Source of the DNA: Trachythela sp. YZ-2020
Lineage: Eukaryota; Cnidaria; Anthozoa; Malacalcyonacea; Clavulariidae
Direction: 5' to 3'
DNA length: 64,000 nucleotides
Assembly (NCBI GenBank): GCA_016169945.1
Contig: JADLSH010000236.1
Location: forward strand, 1,178,001 to 1,242,000
Position 1 is the first letter of the stretch, and each line of letters opens with the position of its first letter. Under the pieces are notes generated by a model, which was not told where the DNA came from, made no database searches, and saw only the letters and a program-made list of their open reading frames with translations. The translations under genes and the position numbers were made by a program. This document shows positions 42,892 to 53,352 of this stretch, one piece after another.

Positions 42892-44169
42892 CTTTCTGAC
42901 TTTTCTACGTTGGATAATGATGATTTTTGCAGTGGTTTGAGCGCGACAAACCACTGTCAACTACTCAAATATTTGCGCGTCGAACGCTGATTGGTGCAGC
43001 TCTATAACGTCATCAGTTTGTTTATCTCGAGCTGTGATTGGCCAAGTTGAAAAGCATGAAATTTTATTTCATCGCCTGGTTAAATCAGTACTCAGTAGTT
43101 CATTTTTTTAAACCTCGGCAGTTCGCAAACTTTCGCTATGTAGAGGACTTTTAGTGACATTAAGACGAAAAATAAATCTGAACAGTCCCCCTAACACAGT
43201 GACATTTTTTACTACCCTTGTGGCTTGTATGAAACTGGAACAAATATAAAAAGCTATTCAATATGTCATATGCATTTAAATGCGATGCAGTGATAAAGAT
43301 TTCTTATATTATGTGTGTATGATCAATTATTGAAACTTCGCTTGAGACGTTGGCGTTTCTTTCCTGAACCCGCCCGCGCTTTGTCACGCCAGCAACACTT
43401 CCTACTCTTCACTATTCAATCTTTTGTAAATTCAAGGACAAAACATAAACTAAAAATAGTCTTTTTGTGTCTCAATATCCCAGTTAAAAAAATGTTAGAG
43501 TTAAATATGTTTTACATAATATCTCACAATCCTTTGTTACTAAACCGACTGAAAATTGAATTTAAAACTGAAATCTCAGAAAACCTGAACTAAGCAATGG
43601 CTTGAAAGCCAGCAACAAAGGACTCTCATTTTCCTTAGGTTAATCGTAGTATATTTTAACTAATTATCTATCCAATGACCAGGCAATTAACTGGCATATA
43701 GCCATATAGCCTTGTTGTTTTGTCAACTTGATAGCAATGACACTGTGTACCAACCATGTTGACTTCGATATTGACCTCGAAGTAGTCGGAATATCTCACA
43801 TTTTTTTTATTCTATTTTATCTTGAATATCAAGTCACAAGTATGACAAGATGACGACAATCGGTTTATATTTTATCATTTAGTTTCTTAAATTGTCGCGT
43901 GGTTCTGTTTCCCCCTTTGGCTTTGACTTTGTGGCTTTGTCAGTGAATTTTAATCCTTTGTCTTTGGGCTGTCACAATGTCACACTCGGATTGAATTTCA
44001 TTTTACTGCTCACACCACAATCACCTTTGTGGGCGATGGATTTAGTTCCCAAATGAAATCTTTATGGAAACGCTTAAATGATGTTCGATTGCGCTTTTTG
44101 CGCTCAATATTCGGGGCGCACATTTCAGAAACCTTTGCGTCATATCAAGTTTGTTCACAGTAATGAACC
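42892..44169. other. Upstream region of the SAM gene
   Basis: No gene recognised. If the SAM gene is expressed, its promoter should lie here, between the start codon and the right terminal array. Confidence 0.35.
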
Positions 44170-44730
44170 TATTTTACTCAGTGTGAGTATATTTACTCAG
44201 CTCGTCGAGTATATCGTCCCATTTACTCAAACCAATTTTACTCAAACACTTGAGTAATAAACTTTACTCAAAATTTCGAGTAGAACTACTCGATATTTGC
44301 GTAAATGTACACAAGAATTGAGTAAAACTAACTTTACTCAAATATTTGAGTAATATTACTCGGCACTTGAGTAAAACGTTCTACTCAAACATTCACTTTA
44401 CTCAGCACTTGAGTAAAACGTTTTACTCAAACATTCACTTTACTCAGCACTTGAGTAAAACGTCATAGCAAATGATCGGTTTACTCAGCAGTTGAGTAAA
44501 ACATCAAGTTTACTCGTAAATTCGAGTTATTTTACTCAGTGTGAGTATATTTACTCAGCTCGTCGAGTATATCGTCCCATTTACTCAAACCAATTTTACT
44601 CAAACACTTGAGTAATACACTTTACTCAAAATTTCGAGTAGAACTACTCGATATTTGCGTAAATGTACACAAGAATTGAGTAAAGCAAACGTTTTACTCA
44701 AATATTTGAGTAATTTTACTCAAATTCAAA
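44170..44730. repeat. Right subterminal array of TTTACTCAA/TTGAGTAA motifs
   Basis: Over twenty copies of ACTCAA/TTGAGTA, including a direct repeat of about 350-360 bp period: TTTTACTCAGTGTGAGTATATTTACTCAGCTCG at about 44170 and again at about 44530. The right array is longer than the left. Confidence 0.88.
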
Positions 44731-44750
44731 AATACTTTTTTTGCAGTGTA

Positions 44751-45980
44751 GAGAGGAATGTTGTTAGGTTTGGAATATGGCTGGTACTTTCCGGTAGATA
44801 AAGTCACGTCAAGAAAATTAAAAATTTTCTTGTTAGCTTCAATTGTGATTTTGAGTCCGTATCTGTTAAATATTGAACACACATCTTTCTTAATATTTTC
44901 AGTTTCACGCGCTGTCGCTTTAATAATACCCAGTCCGTCATCTCTGTATAATCCGAAATCGTTCCCATGCTTTTTCGTGATAATATGTAGTAAATATGAC
45001 CCCACTAGCTCGCACGATTCTGCGCCATCAAAACTGCCCATTGCTACATCAAAGAGGTTGGATGAAGACTTCTTACCCCAATAGTGTCCCGAGTTGTGTA
45101 AACATGATTTCTTAGCGTGTATAATAATTTGTCGTTCCTCGTCCGTTATAGTGTCGTAATTTGACGCAAAATCTAAAGCAGCATTGAGTAACTCAATTGA
45201 AATAGACGGATAAAAGTCTACTACATCAAACGCAATAAACGAGTACTGGTTCTTGTTGGGGATATCGTTAAACCACGTTAGAACATCTTTCGTATTCTTC
45301 CATTGGTTCACGCCGATAGATTGAGTAACTTTAGTGTTGATTCTGTCTAGGATTTGCTTACTTATTTTTCCGATTTCTGACTTACAGGGGTTGATAAGGC
45401 GACAGGTAGGATTATTTTCAAAATTGAACTTGTGATCTTTTAACGTAACAAAGGCCTCTCTTTCTGCTGTAGTATTGATCCTATCAGCTAAGTTCGTGCT
45501 CTTAGCGATAGATTTCGATTTACTTTCAATGGAGGAAACGGTCTGCGGGGATATTTTCTTATACGTTTTTGTAATGTTTTTCTCAAGCAGTTTGTTGTAG
45601 GATGGGGGGTCCATCTTATAAAAGTTGGTGGTTTTGTCGGCAGGTACGAACAGTGATTCAGTTTTTTTCATATTGTTCACATCAGATAACAACTTTTTCT
45701 GGAATCCGCATTTTACATCTTTAAATTTTACATTTTGAATCATTTCAAGCATTCTGTTTTCAAAACTTACGAGTTCAGCTATATGTGGTGGGGGATTCTT
45801 TGTATTAAAGCCGTACGTTTCTTTCTTATCGTGTTTTGTTTCAGGGTTTAGGAAAAATTGCGCCTTCCATCTCATCCGTTTGCATAATTCTTCGGTCTTT
45901 TCGATCATTTTTTTGCTGTAGTCATTTTCCGATGGTATTGGAATATTCTTTGTGGAATAGCCAAACTGGGTCGCTTCCAT
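44751..45980 (-). CDS. Penelope-like element reverse transcriptase
   Basis: ATG at 45980 begins MEATQFGYSTKNIPIPSEND. Conserved PLE blocks follow: LFVPADKTTNFYKMDPPSYN, FVTLKDHKFNFENNPTCRLI, FDVVDFYPSISIELL (palm A), MGSFDGAESCELVG, GLYRDDGLGII (catalytic YRDD), and FLDVTLS. The frame is open to the insertion at 44750 and, apart from the insert, continues into 36409-35614. So this PLE had a single intact RT-nuclease ORF when the 8.3 kb element landed. Confidence 0.9.
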
Positions 45981-46169
45981 GTCAAAGGTTATTATAAAGA
46001 GTGCTCGACAGAATAGGAGCAAATATAGAATATAGTTAATGTTTATGTCTATGTTGTCGAGCACTCTTTGCGTTTTCGTAGACCTAAACCTACACGTATA
46101 TTTGCACCCGTATATCGGTTGTGCACTCTTGTTAGTTACGTTATTCATTTCTATATAACTTCAAAATGC

Positions 46170-46555
46170 GGCAATTTCGATTTGACTATTCACTAAAGAA
46201 TATCCCTATACCATCACAGGACGCTTATTTGAAAATTTGATTGAAAAAGTGGAAAGTGTAATAAAACGTATGAGATGGAAAGCTAATTTCTTTCTTAAAA
46301 ACAAAAAATGTGAAAACCAAAACAACCATTTCGGCCTTCCGTCCAACAAAACACCTCCTTCAATTCCGGAAATGAAAAAATGAAAAAACCTTATAAAATT
46401 GATCGAAAATTTACAATTTCGGCCATATAGGAACCAAGTCAGAAATCTTTGACTAACGATCTAAAGAAAATTAATTCGTCTCCCAACATTTTCATTTTTG
46501 CCGACAAAACTAGGAATATTTATGAAACCTCGCTCGACACATACAACAAGCTATA
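46170..46555 (+). pseudogene. Penelope-like element, N-terminal fragment, head-to-head with the other
   Basis: Plus frames encode FDYSLKNIPIPSQDAYL (homologous to the N-terminus of the minus-strand PLE), KRMRWKANFFLKNK, and NIFIFADKTRNIYETSLDTYN at about 46485-46545, with frameshifts. It ends in a TA-run followed by a hammerhead-bearing repeat. The two PLEs diverge from about 46150. Confidence 0.75.
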
Positions 46556-46589
46556 TATATATAAATGGTCGTTTGAGCACTCTGGCCCC

Positions 46590-46775
46590 AAGACACTTCA
46601 CGCATGTCTGGATGCGCATGTGTCTGAGTATTGTACCACATGCGCTTGGTGAGGGCAAGAGTATGGTGTATAAATACGAAGTCACTCGCATCTAGACGGC
46701 GTTACAAGCTGCACTGACGAGCCGTTGAACGGCGAAACATGCATGTCTGCAGATTTGACTATATATATATATATA
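46590..46775 (+). repeat. Penelope pseudo-LTR-like repeat, copy 2
   Basis: Nearly identical to the reverse complement of 30540-30735, including a hammerhead and a flanking TA run. Confidence 0.8.
46709..46752 (+). ncRNA. Hammerhead ribozyme (type I), complete core
   Basis: Helix I CTGCA/TGCAG (5 bp), CTGACGAG, stem II CCGT-TGA-ACGG, CGAA, stem III ACA/TGT with TGCA loop, C at the cleavage position (46747). All invariant bases are present. Confidence 0.88.
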
Positions 46776-46779
46776 TATA

Positions 46780-47094
46780 GTACAACATATACATGCCCAG
46801 GTGTCCAAAATACCCTCTGCTATGTTTTGTGGTATTTTGATAATATAGTAGGCCTATACGTGCGCTATAGCTCTGGTGTCATTTGTATAGATTTTTGTAC
46901 TGAATAATACACTGTCAAATAAACAATCCATTCCTGCATAAAAAGGAAGGGTGGCAATACCTCAAAATATCATACGAAAAGCATTTTATGGACACTCTGT
47001 ACAAATAGTTACATACATCGAGTTTAACATTTATATGAAGGCAGTATGGTGGCTGCAAAAACATGAATAAAATCTAAATATGAACAAAAATAGC
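46780..47094. other. Short non-coding stretch
   Basis: Nothing recognised. Confidence 0.3.
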
Positions 47095-49917
47095 TTATAT
47101 GTTCGTGTGCGCGATAGCTGCACATCCAAGCTTATATAAATTGTAGGCCTTTTTGTTTTTGTTCTTTTCCCTAGTAGCTTTAGCTTTTTCTACTCCTCGT
47201 TTTCTGTTCTCAGCGACTTGGTGAAGGTGGTTTAACCAAATTTTGACTTCATCAGGAGGAAGAAGGCATTTCTTAGATAACTTATCCAAAGCAGCTGTAT
47301 CTATATTCAATTCTGCTTCGGTATTATCCTGACATTTATGGTAAGCTGTTAAAATATTGCTGGGTGGTGGAGATCGAATTGCTTTTCCTTCAGAATATAG
47401 TTGCAACAACTGGTCGACGTTTGTGACATAATGGCCGTAGCATGTTGGAGCACAGGTCTTGCATTGTGTTCCTTTCCACGGCCTACTTGGATCAACAACT
47501 GGATGCGGAAAGAAATTAAACGATGGGCCAGCTGGAAACCATTTGACATCAACAGGAAGGTCTCTAATTCCTATTAAACAACAGTAAATTTCGTAACATG
47601 AACATTACTCTCCGAATTGACTGAACGTAAATTCGAGTGTGGTAAAACTCATTTTAAAAAACACACCTGGTTCCTTGCAGACATATATAAGGCAGATCTT
47701 GGTCTTCAAGTTCGTTTAATTCCTCCTCTGTCATTGCAATACAATCCCCGTGGAACCAATTTCCACATTGGTCACATGAAATCATGAACCTGTAAACAAA
47801 AAGTAATTTTGTACTCATAGGCACACACAATGACCCATTTCGTTTGGCGTACAATTTTAACATGTCTGTGTGAATGCGACTTTGCAACATTAAGGGTTTT
47901 TCAATAAATGATTTTTTATTTTGGTACATATCGAGAATCGACTATCTGAAATATTTGAATAACGTGTTGAAATTGTGGCATTTAAATATGAAGTTGTGAC
48001 CACTTTGTACATAAAATGACTTTATGGCAGGTACATCTAATTGTATTGAGACTGGCTAGTGGTTAAGGCATTTCAAAGTTTCTTTGCTTGGTCGTTTGTT
48101 GGGCCTTTTAATATACATTACCTTCCTTTCTCTTCTGGCTTTTCGCATATACAGTAACATCTCTTCTTTGCTTTTTCAGCATTATTAGATCGTGATTCCT
48201 ATGAAGAAGCTACAACTTGATAACAAAACAGATTAATCTTGTAACACAAGAGCGTCATGTCTGCCACTGCTATAAAATAGTGTGGAATTAGCTAAATAAA
48301 GATTTAAAGAAGGAAGGATACTGTATGTTGAAAAAGTATGTGTACCTTTTTGACACAACGGATGTTTGCACGAACTTTTCCCACAGCATTTCAGCATGAA
48401 CACATAATTTTTAGGGAGACTCTCATAATATATATGGTTGTTTCTGACGTCCCAGATTTCGGTAAAGTAAGCAAACAATGTAGGATTATCATGCTTTAGT
48501 TGCTCTTTCGCTTTCTTACTCCCTTTTAAGAACGTTGTCAGCTCTTTCCTTCTAGAAACGTGTATTTGATCCACAGGTCCTTTGATAAGATTAATCTGTG
48601 TCCTCATGCAGAGTGCCATCAACTCTGCTGATATATTTGGCAATTGCTGCACATATGTTTTCTTTGTGTTTTTCTTCATCAAGTCCACCATCATCAGCTT
48701 CGTTGGACCCCATTAATGTTGATAGTATAAACAAGTTAAAATGGCCTCTACCGAGACATCCGTTTTGGAGCTCAACTCTATTGGGGAAACTATCCCCACT
48801 GCACCGGGTCGTAACTAACGTGACTTTAGTTGGCTTGGTCATGTGACGCTCAGTCCACATGAACTGAACTTCGTGGTGCGACGGACCTTTCGTCACCTGC
48901 TCCATCTACCTGAATACATTCCACATCTTTGGGTTCTTGGGTATTCTCTTTGTAAAACTCTGATTTCAATATATCTACTCCTAGAAGTGCTACAATATCA
49001 TCAGCATGTTGAGAAGGACTCTTTTCGTGAAGTTTCGAAGCTTTGACTACTCCAGCGCATAACTCGTCAGTTGTTTCTTTTTTTTTTTAATTATAAGACG
49101 TTGTCTGAAGCTGGGACGGGTGCTTGTTAACGAAGTCTGTCCGGGTTGTATTCATGGGTTTCAAAGAAAGCACAGGATAGTTCTTGTGTGTAAATGTTGA
49201 GTCAAGGCGGAATCCGGCCTGGTCATCACGGTTTAATAAAGTAAAGTATCCTTTCCATCTTTTAGGAGTTGTTTAAACAACATGTACATGGAACGACTCC
49301 ATTTACTGTCGGGATTGTACTTTAAAGTGAATCCTTTCCTTGCTCTCTGATATTTAACATTGGCTACACTTTTATATCGCTTGCTGGATAACCTGCGCTT
49401 GTGTCTCGGTACACACAGCTGAACCACGGTGCCATAACTAAACTTTCTTTCATAATGCGACTCTAGCTCTTGTTTTATCTTGCCAAATGTCATCCGTTTG
49501 CTTTCCTTTGGATTACCTGAAAAGGTATACACGCCTGTTCTTCGCCAGCGATCTGCTCCAACATCACTCTCTTCCACTATTTTCTCAATGACTTATGTCA
49601 GGAAACTGGTTTAAAATAGTGTTACTAGACCGTGTGATTTTTTCCTCAAAAGTCTGTTGATTTGGATTTTCTTTGTTGTTTTCTTCCGAAACCTGTCTCT
49701 AATCTTCTTCAGTTTATTTTTGACGTCATGTCTGTTTGTTTCAGATGCTTTATCACCACTTTCATCCTCTTCACTGGAACTTTCATCATCGCTACTTTCA
49801 CTAAAGTGGGGCACATTTGTGGAACCATTCTCCATTTCTTGTATTTTATGAAGATATACAGTCCTTGAAGTTTGTGTTAACTTAACCTCTTCCTCACTAA
49901 GACCAAGCTCACTAAGA
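47095..49917 (-). pseudogene. Multi-exon PHD-finger repeat gene, truncated and frameshifted
   Basis: The minus strand encodes, in order: an acidic/basic N-terminal region (to 49611); VEESDVGADRWRRTGVY and FSYGTVVQLCVPRHKRR (49577-49233), continuing in frame with LNRDDQAGFRLDSTFTHK; CAGVVKASKLHEK (about 49050); SHHEVQFMWTERHMTKPTK and NRVELQNGCLGRGH (48905-48591); TTFLKGSKKAKEQL and KNYVFMLKCCGKSSCKHPLC (to about 48345); a split PHD finger (48198-48122 and 47789-47671) with CYCICEKP and SCDQCGNWFHGDC; then WFPAGPSFNFF, CKTC and a basic C-terminal tail with LPPDEVKIWLNHL. The last PHD Cys pair is damaged (YICLQG). I recall this as a multi-copy invertebrate gene family of unknown role, probably transposon-derived. 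The 5' end is cut by the MITE at 49918. Confidence 0.65.
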
Positions 49918-50016
49918 CTCGCCCCGGCGGCTCGTCCAATTTTGGCAAAATTTCCAAACATCACTCGTACTATTAATCCCTAATTGTACTCGCCATCGCA
50001 TGATAACCTATACTTA
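49918..50016. repeat. Half-palindrome copy of the 12.5 kb MITE
   Basis: The loop and right arm (CGCCCCGGCGGCTCG... to ...CATCGCATGATAACC) match 12565-12660 almost exactly. The left arm is absent. It bridges the PHD gene fragment and the second 2 kb transposon copy. Confidence 0.85.
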
Positions 50017-51469
50017 AAACTGGATGGCAACCCAAATATAGCCTTTATACACCACGTATATTTACCATTTAATTCATGAATGTTGGATTGCCATGCCTGT
50101 AAGTCACTGTTGGATTGCCCACTCATTAGGAATTGAAATAGGTCAAGTTTGGGATAGAGAATATTCAAAGCGAATACTCATAACTATTCATTTCTTAAGA
50201 AGGACCTTGGCCAATTACTGGAGAAACAGTCCCTTGAAATTTTTATCCCCCATTTACACAAACCCGGGTTGGAAGACCCTGTGGGGCTTCTTTTTATTGC
50301 ATTCACATTATAACCCGGGTTGGCTGCAACACTGGAGTCTGGATATTTGTTTTCAACCCAGACCAGCTTGAACCAACCCTGGTTGACATTCAATTGAGGT
50401 TGTGTTCTTTTTCTGTTTATAACTCTTTCATTACACACTATTTTGCTGATACACATGTGTCGAACCTTTCTACCATCCACCTTGTCAGCCTGGTGTCCAT
50501 GATCACTTGTGCTGTTTTGACATTGTCAAGAAGGGAGCTGATATAACAGTGTCAGTACATCTTTGCAATCAGTAAACTGATTTGCATACATACATGTACA
50601 TCACCCAAACTGACAAAACACATGAAGAAAGATCCAGACTATTTTGCATCAGTGACCATGACTTGGTCATGACAGCTGGACCAAATGGAAACAAGGCTCA
50701 AGTGTATATACGGGGCATTAAACAGTAGTGTTTCTTTTGGAAACTGCAGGCAAATGCTAGGAGTTGGTGGAAATAACTGGAAAATTGGTTATTTTTACAA
50801 TAACAAATGTTTAGATAACAATATCTTTTAAGCAAAATAATGAACAACACACTCTGCATTTCATGGTTGCAAGTTCAAAATTCGGCTGCATTATAAACAT
50901 AGATTCACTCCGCAAAAGGCTATATTTGGGCAGGCTTCCAGTTTTATAGTATAATAAATCAAAACAAGTACTATAAACGTGTCAAATATCTATACAGGCT
51001 TGGTCATTTGAGGGAATTGTAAACCTCTTGTTGATCAAGATTAAACATATATGATAAAACAAAATTACTTACTTTCCTTTCAAGGTATTTTTGAGTAGAG
51101 TAGATCTTATTCTGCCTCCATATTTGGAAAGCAAACTAGAAATTGTCTTCTCATGATCGTGGCGATAAAATATTATTGCCGCAAGGACAACTTTGAACGA
51201 ACACAAATGCCGATATTTTAGAGCAATCTATATAATTTTAGTTTTAAAAGCATTAACATAACATCTTTTATCAATGGTAGAGCGATGAGGTTAGTGCATG
51301 GTCGCGAAGTGTCTTAAATTTGCGAAAATTCACGTTCGTTCACGTTGTCCGCCATACATTTCTATACAAATTTGTATCACTCCGTGGTCCCCGGAAGTGA
51401 TTTTCGCATATATAATGCTTCACTTTTGCCACCTATAGAAGCTATATCCAGTCTATTATTAGATCAGTG
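50010..51469. mobile_element. Second copy of the 17.7 kb long-TIR transposon, left arm lost
   Basis: Starts at ACTTAAAACTGGATGGC (equivalent to about 18296 in copy 1) and runs with very high similarity to the right terminus CTATTATTAGATCAGTG at 51469. Small indels only. The left arm was replaced by the half-palindrome MITE. Confidence 0.88.
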
Positions 51470-51474
51470 GGCCT

Positions 51475-51570
51475 AACAGAGGCAAGATCGAGATCTCGAC
51501 TATACACAGGTCGGCGTAAAAGACTGGGGCGAGTGAACCTTGCCATGGAGAAACCTTGCCATGTCAAGAA
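51475..51570 (+). repeat. Dispersed repeat, copy A
   Basis: ACAGAGGCAAGATCGAGATC... through GGAGAAACCTTGCCATGTCAAG matches 61121-61210 with a few changes and one small insertion. Unknown family. Confidence 0.8.
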
Positions 51571-51819
51571 TAGTGTGCTGCCTTCGGCAGCAATAACATC
51601 GCTCAAACGGTGACTGTGTGCCTTTCAATTGATTGAGAAATTGTAAATTTTAATATAATCGATCTGGTATAAACAAAAATTGTATACAATATATTTATAT
51701 AGCTAGAATGGTTTTATCTATTTGTAGTTTTTATATATCTATGTATTGACAGCGCATAGCTCACAGTTGCTTGGGAGGAAGTGTCATCGCAGTTTTAATG
51801 ACCCACTTTTGCAGGAATT
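51571..51819. other. Short non-coding stretch
   Basis: Nothing recognised. Confidence 0.3.
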
Positions 51820-52380
51820 TGATTGGCGAACTGTTCATCGCACTTTACCTGTGAATTTACGAATGCATCAATGAACTCGATAATACCTCAAAGTTGCGCA
51901 CGGTGTGGAGCAAGGCTTGAATCATTGGTTCGTTGATTGTCCAAAGATCAAAGAGATGTGGTGTTTATTTTAGAGTTGTGTAATCGAATCGATGCTTCCG
52001 TTATTGGTCTTTCACAAAAGAACATATTGTTGGGTATTTTTCAGCGAAGCGTAACAAGAGATCTTTTGCGTTATTTAATCAGTGTTGGGAAATTTCTGCG
52101 CGGAAGGAAAGAGAATCATATCAGTTTAAAATGGATGAGAGAATTGACAATCTTATGTACTTTAATAATTATGTAAGGAATCGATTGGAAATTGAACAGT
52201 GTATTATGATGGATTTAGAGAACTTTGTATCGAAGTGGTGTATAAATAACGTTTTAGCTTGCGTTTCGAACGATAATATACGCATTTTGATCTAGAGTCA
52301 ACAAGTGTAAATATGTAAATAATAATTGGGTGTAAATTGTTGTTTCCCCTAAGATGATATTCACTATGTGGGCTTTTTAA
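51820..52380 (+). pseudogene. L1-like LINE 3' end with RT zinc finger
   Basis: Broken frames encode DWRTVHRTLPVNLRMH and a CxRCG...WFVDCP pattern (about 51895-51945), the zf-RVT-like module at the C-terminus of L1/Tx-type LINE proteins. KENHISLKWM and a last exon-like tail follow. The element ends with an A-rich tail TAATAAAAAA at about 52378-52388. Confidence 0.6.
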
Positions 52381-53352
52381 TAAAAAATCCTTTTACTAAA
52401 GATTTCCGTGGAGGAGAACAACAGAATGAGTCTACAGACTATTATATAAACTACAAATATATTATATAAAATATCAATGGTCTACAAAAAATTAGGTGAC
52501 TGAAAATGAATTTCCAGTATTAGTATATTCGCTTTATGTTGGTTTTAAAGCTAGAGATGCTTTTCGATGATTTTATTGCAGTGGAAAGGTTATTCCAAGC
52601 CTCAACCCCCCTGTAGGCAAAAGCCTTTTTCATATTATTTGTTTTTGGCTTAGGTAATGCGAAATTAAATTCGCTATTTCTCGTATTATGATCATGTATT
52701 GAATTCGTGTTGGTGAAAATTTCAGTTAAATATTTGGTAGCATTTTTTTTTTTTGACTTTGTACATTAGAATCGCTAATTGATGCTCTCTTCTGGTTTGT
52801 AAGTTAGAAACTCCTACGTTTTCCAAAATGTCAACAGATCGAATCTCGTAGTTTTCATGTGTTATTATTCGAAATGATCGGTTTTGGAGCTTCTGTAATT
52901 TGTCTGATAAACCTTTTCCTAGACAACCCCATACTTGCGAGCAGTAATCAAAGTGAGGTTGAATAATTGATTGATATATTGTAATTAGTGTTCTTTTATC
53001 CACTATTTCTCGAACCCGTCTTATGATGCTGAGGCCTGCATCGACATTTTTAGTAACTTGGTTCACTTGGGCATTCCATGACAAAGTTTCGTCCATCTTT
53101 ACGCCAAGTGATTTGGTTACTTTAACTCGGTCTATTTTCCTACCTCCAATATGTATGTGGGGTTGTATATCTATTTGGTTGATTCTTCTATTACTACCTA
53201 CTATCATATATTCCGTTTTAGAATGGTTTAAAGTAAGTTGGTTAGCTGACATCCAAGTTGATACATTTTCCAAGTCATGGTTAAGATTTTCTACAATTAT
53301 ATTAATATTTTCACTAGATGTATCAATTTGGGTGTCATCGGCAAACAGAGCA
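52381..53352 (-). mobile_element. 5'-truncated CR1-type LINE inserted in BEL/Pao integrase
   Basis: The minus frame from about 53350 begins at FADDTQID (the RT catalytic FADD), then STWMSANQLTLNHSKTEYMI, LGVKMDETLSWNAQV, IIQPHFDYCSQVWG and LQTRREHQLAILMYKV. A frameshift in an A-run (52740-52750) precedes the C-terminal tail HDHNTRNSEFNFALPKP and FAYRGVEAWNNL, which ends near 52515. The 3' UTR ends at about 52381. It is 5'-truncated within the RT palm, a usual LINE outcome. Confidence 0.82.

Larger units (their letters stand above)
36412..44748 (-). mobile_element. 8,337 bp TIR element with TTGAGTAAA terminal arrays and a SAM-domain gene
   Basis: The ends CACTGCAAAAAAAGT (36412) and ACTTTTTTTGCAGTG (44748) form a 15 bp inverted repeat, flanked by TA duplications inside a PLE frame. 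Next to each end lies an array of TTGAGTAAA/TTTACTCAA motifs (36425-36720 and 44170-44730). The interior has three recognisable exons of a SAM-domain gene (minus strand), a foldback MITE, a PLE hammerhead remnant, a 362 bp satellite and another foldback. No DDE transposase was seen. It behaves as one transposed unit. Whether the SAM gene is its own transposition gene or cargo is open. Confidence 0.82.
36410..44750. other. TA target duplication of the 8.3 kb insertion
   Basis: TA at 36410-36411 and at 44749-44750 flank the CACTGC/GCAGTG ends. Removing the insertion plus one TA rejoins the PLE codons in frame (IPLY then VHNKSNHPP). Confidence 0.88.

Noticed and set aside
43315..43593. 92-codon plus-strand frame
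   Set aside because: No family features and codon content like the surrounding AT-rich DNA.
36425..44730. TTGAGTAAA arrays as a CRISPR-like array
   Set aside because: Repeats are too short, unevenly spaced and palindromic, spacers are repetitive, and the genome is eukaryotic.
49043..49066. CTCGTCAG near 49043 as another hammerhead
   Set aside because: No GTTTCG core partner at the required distance.
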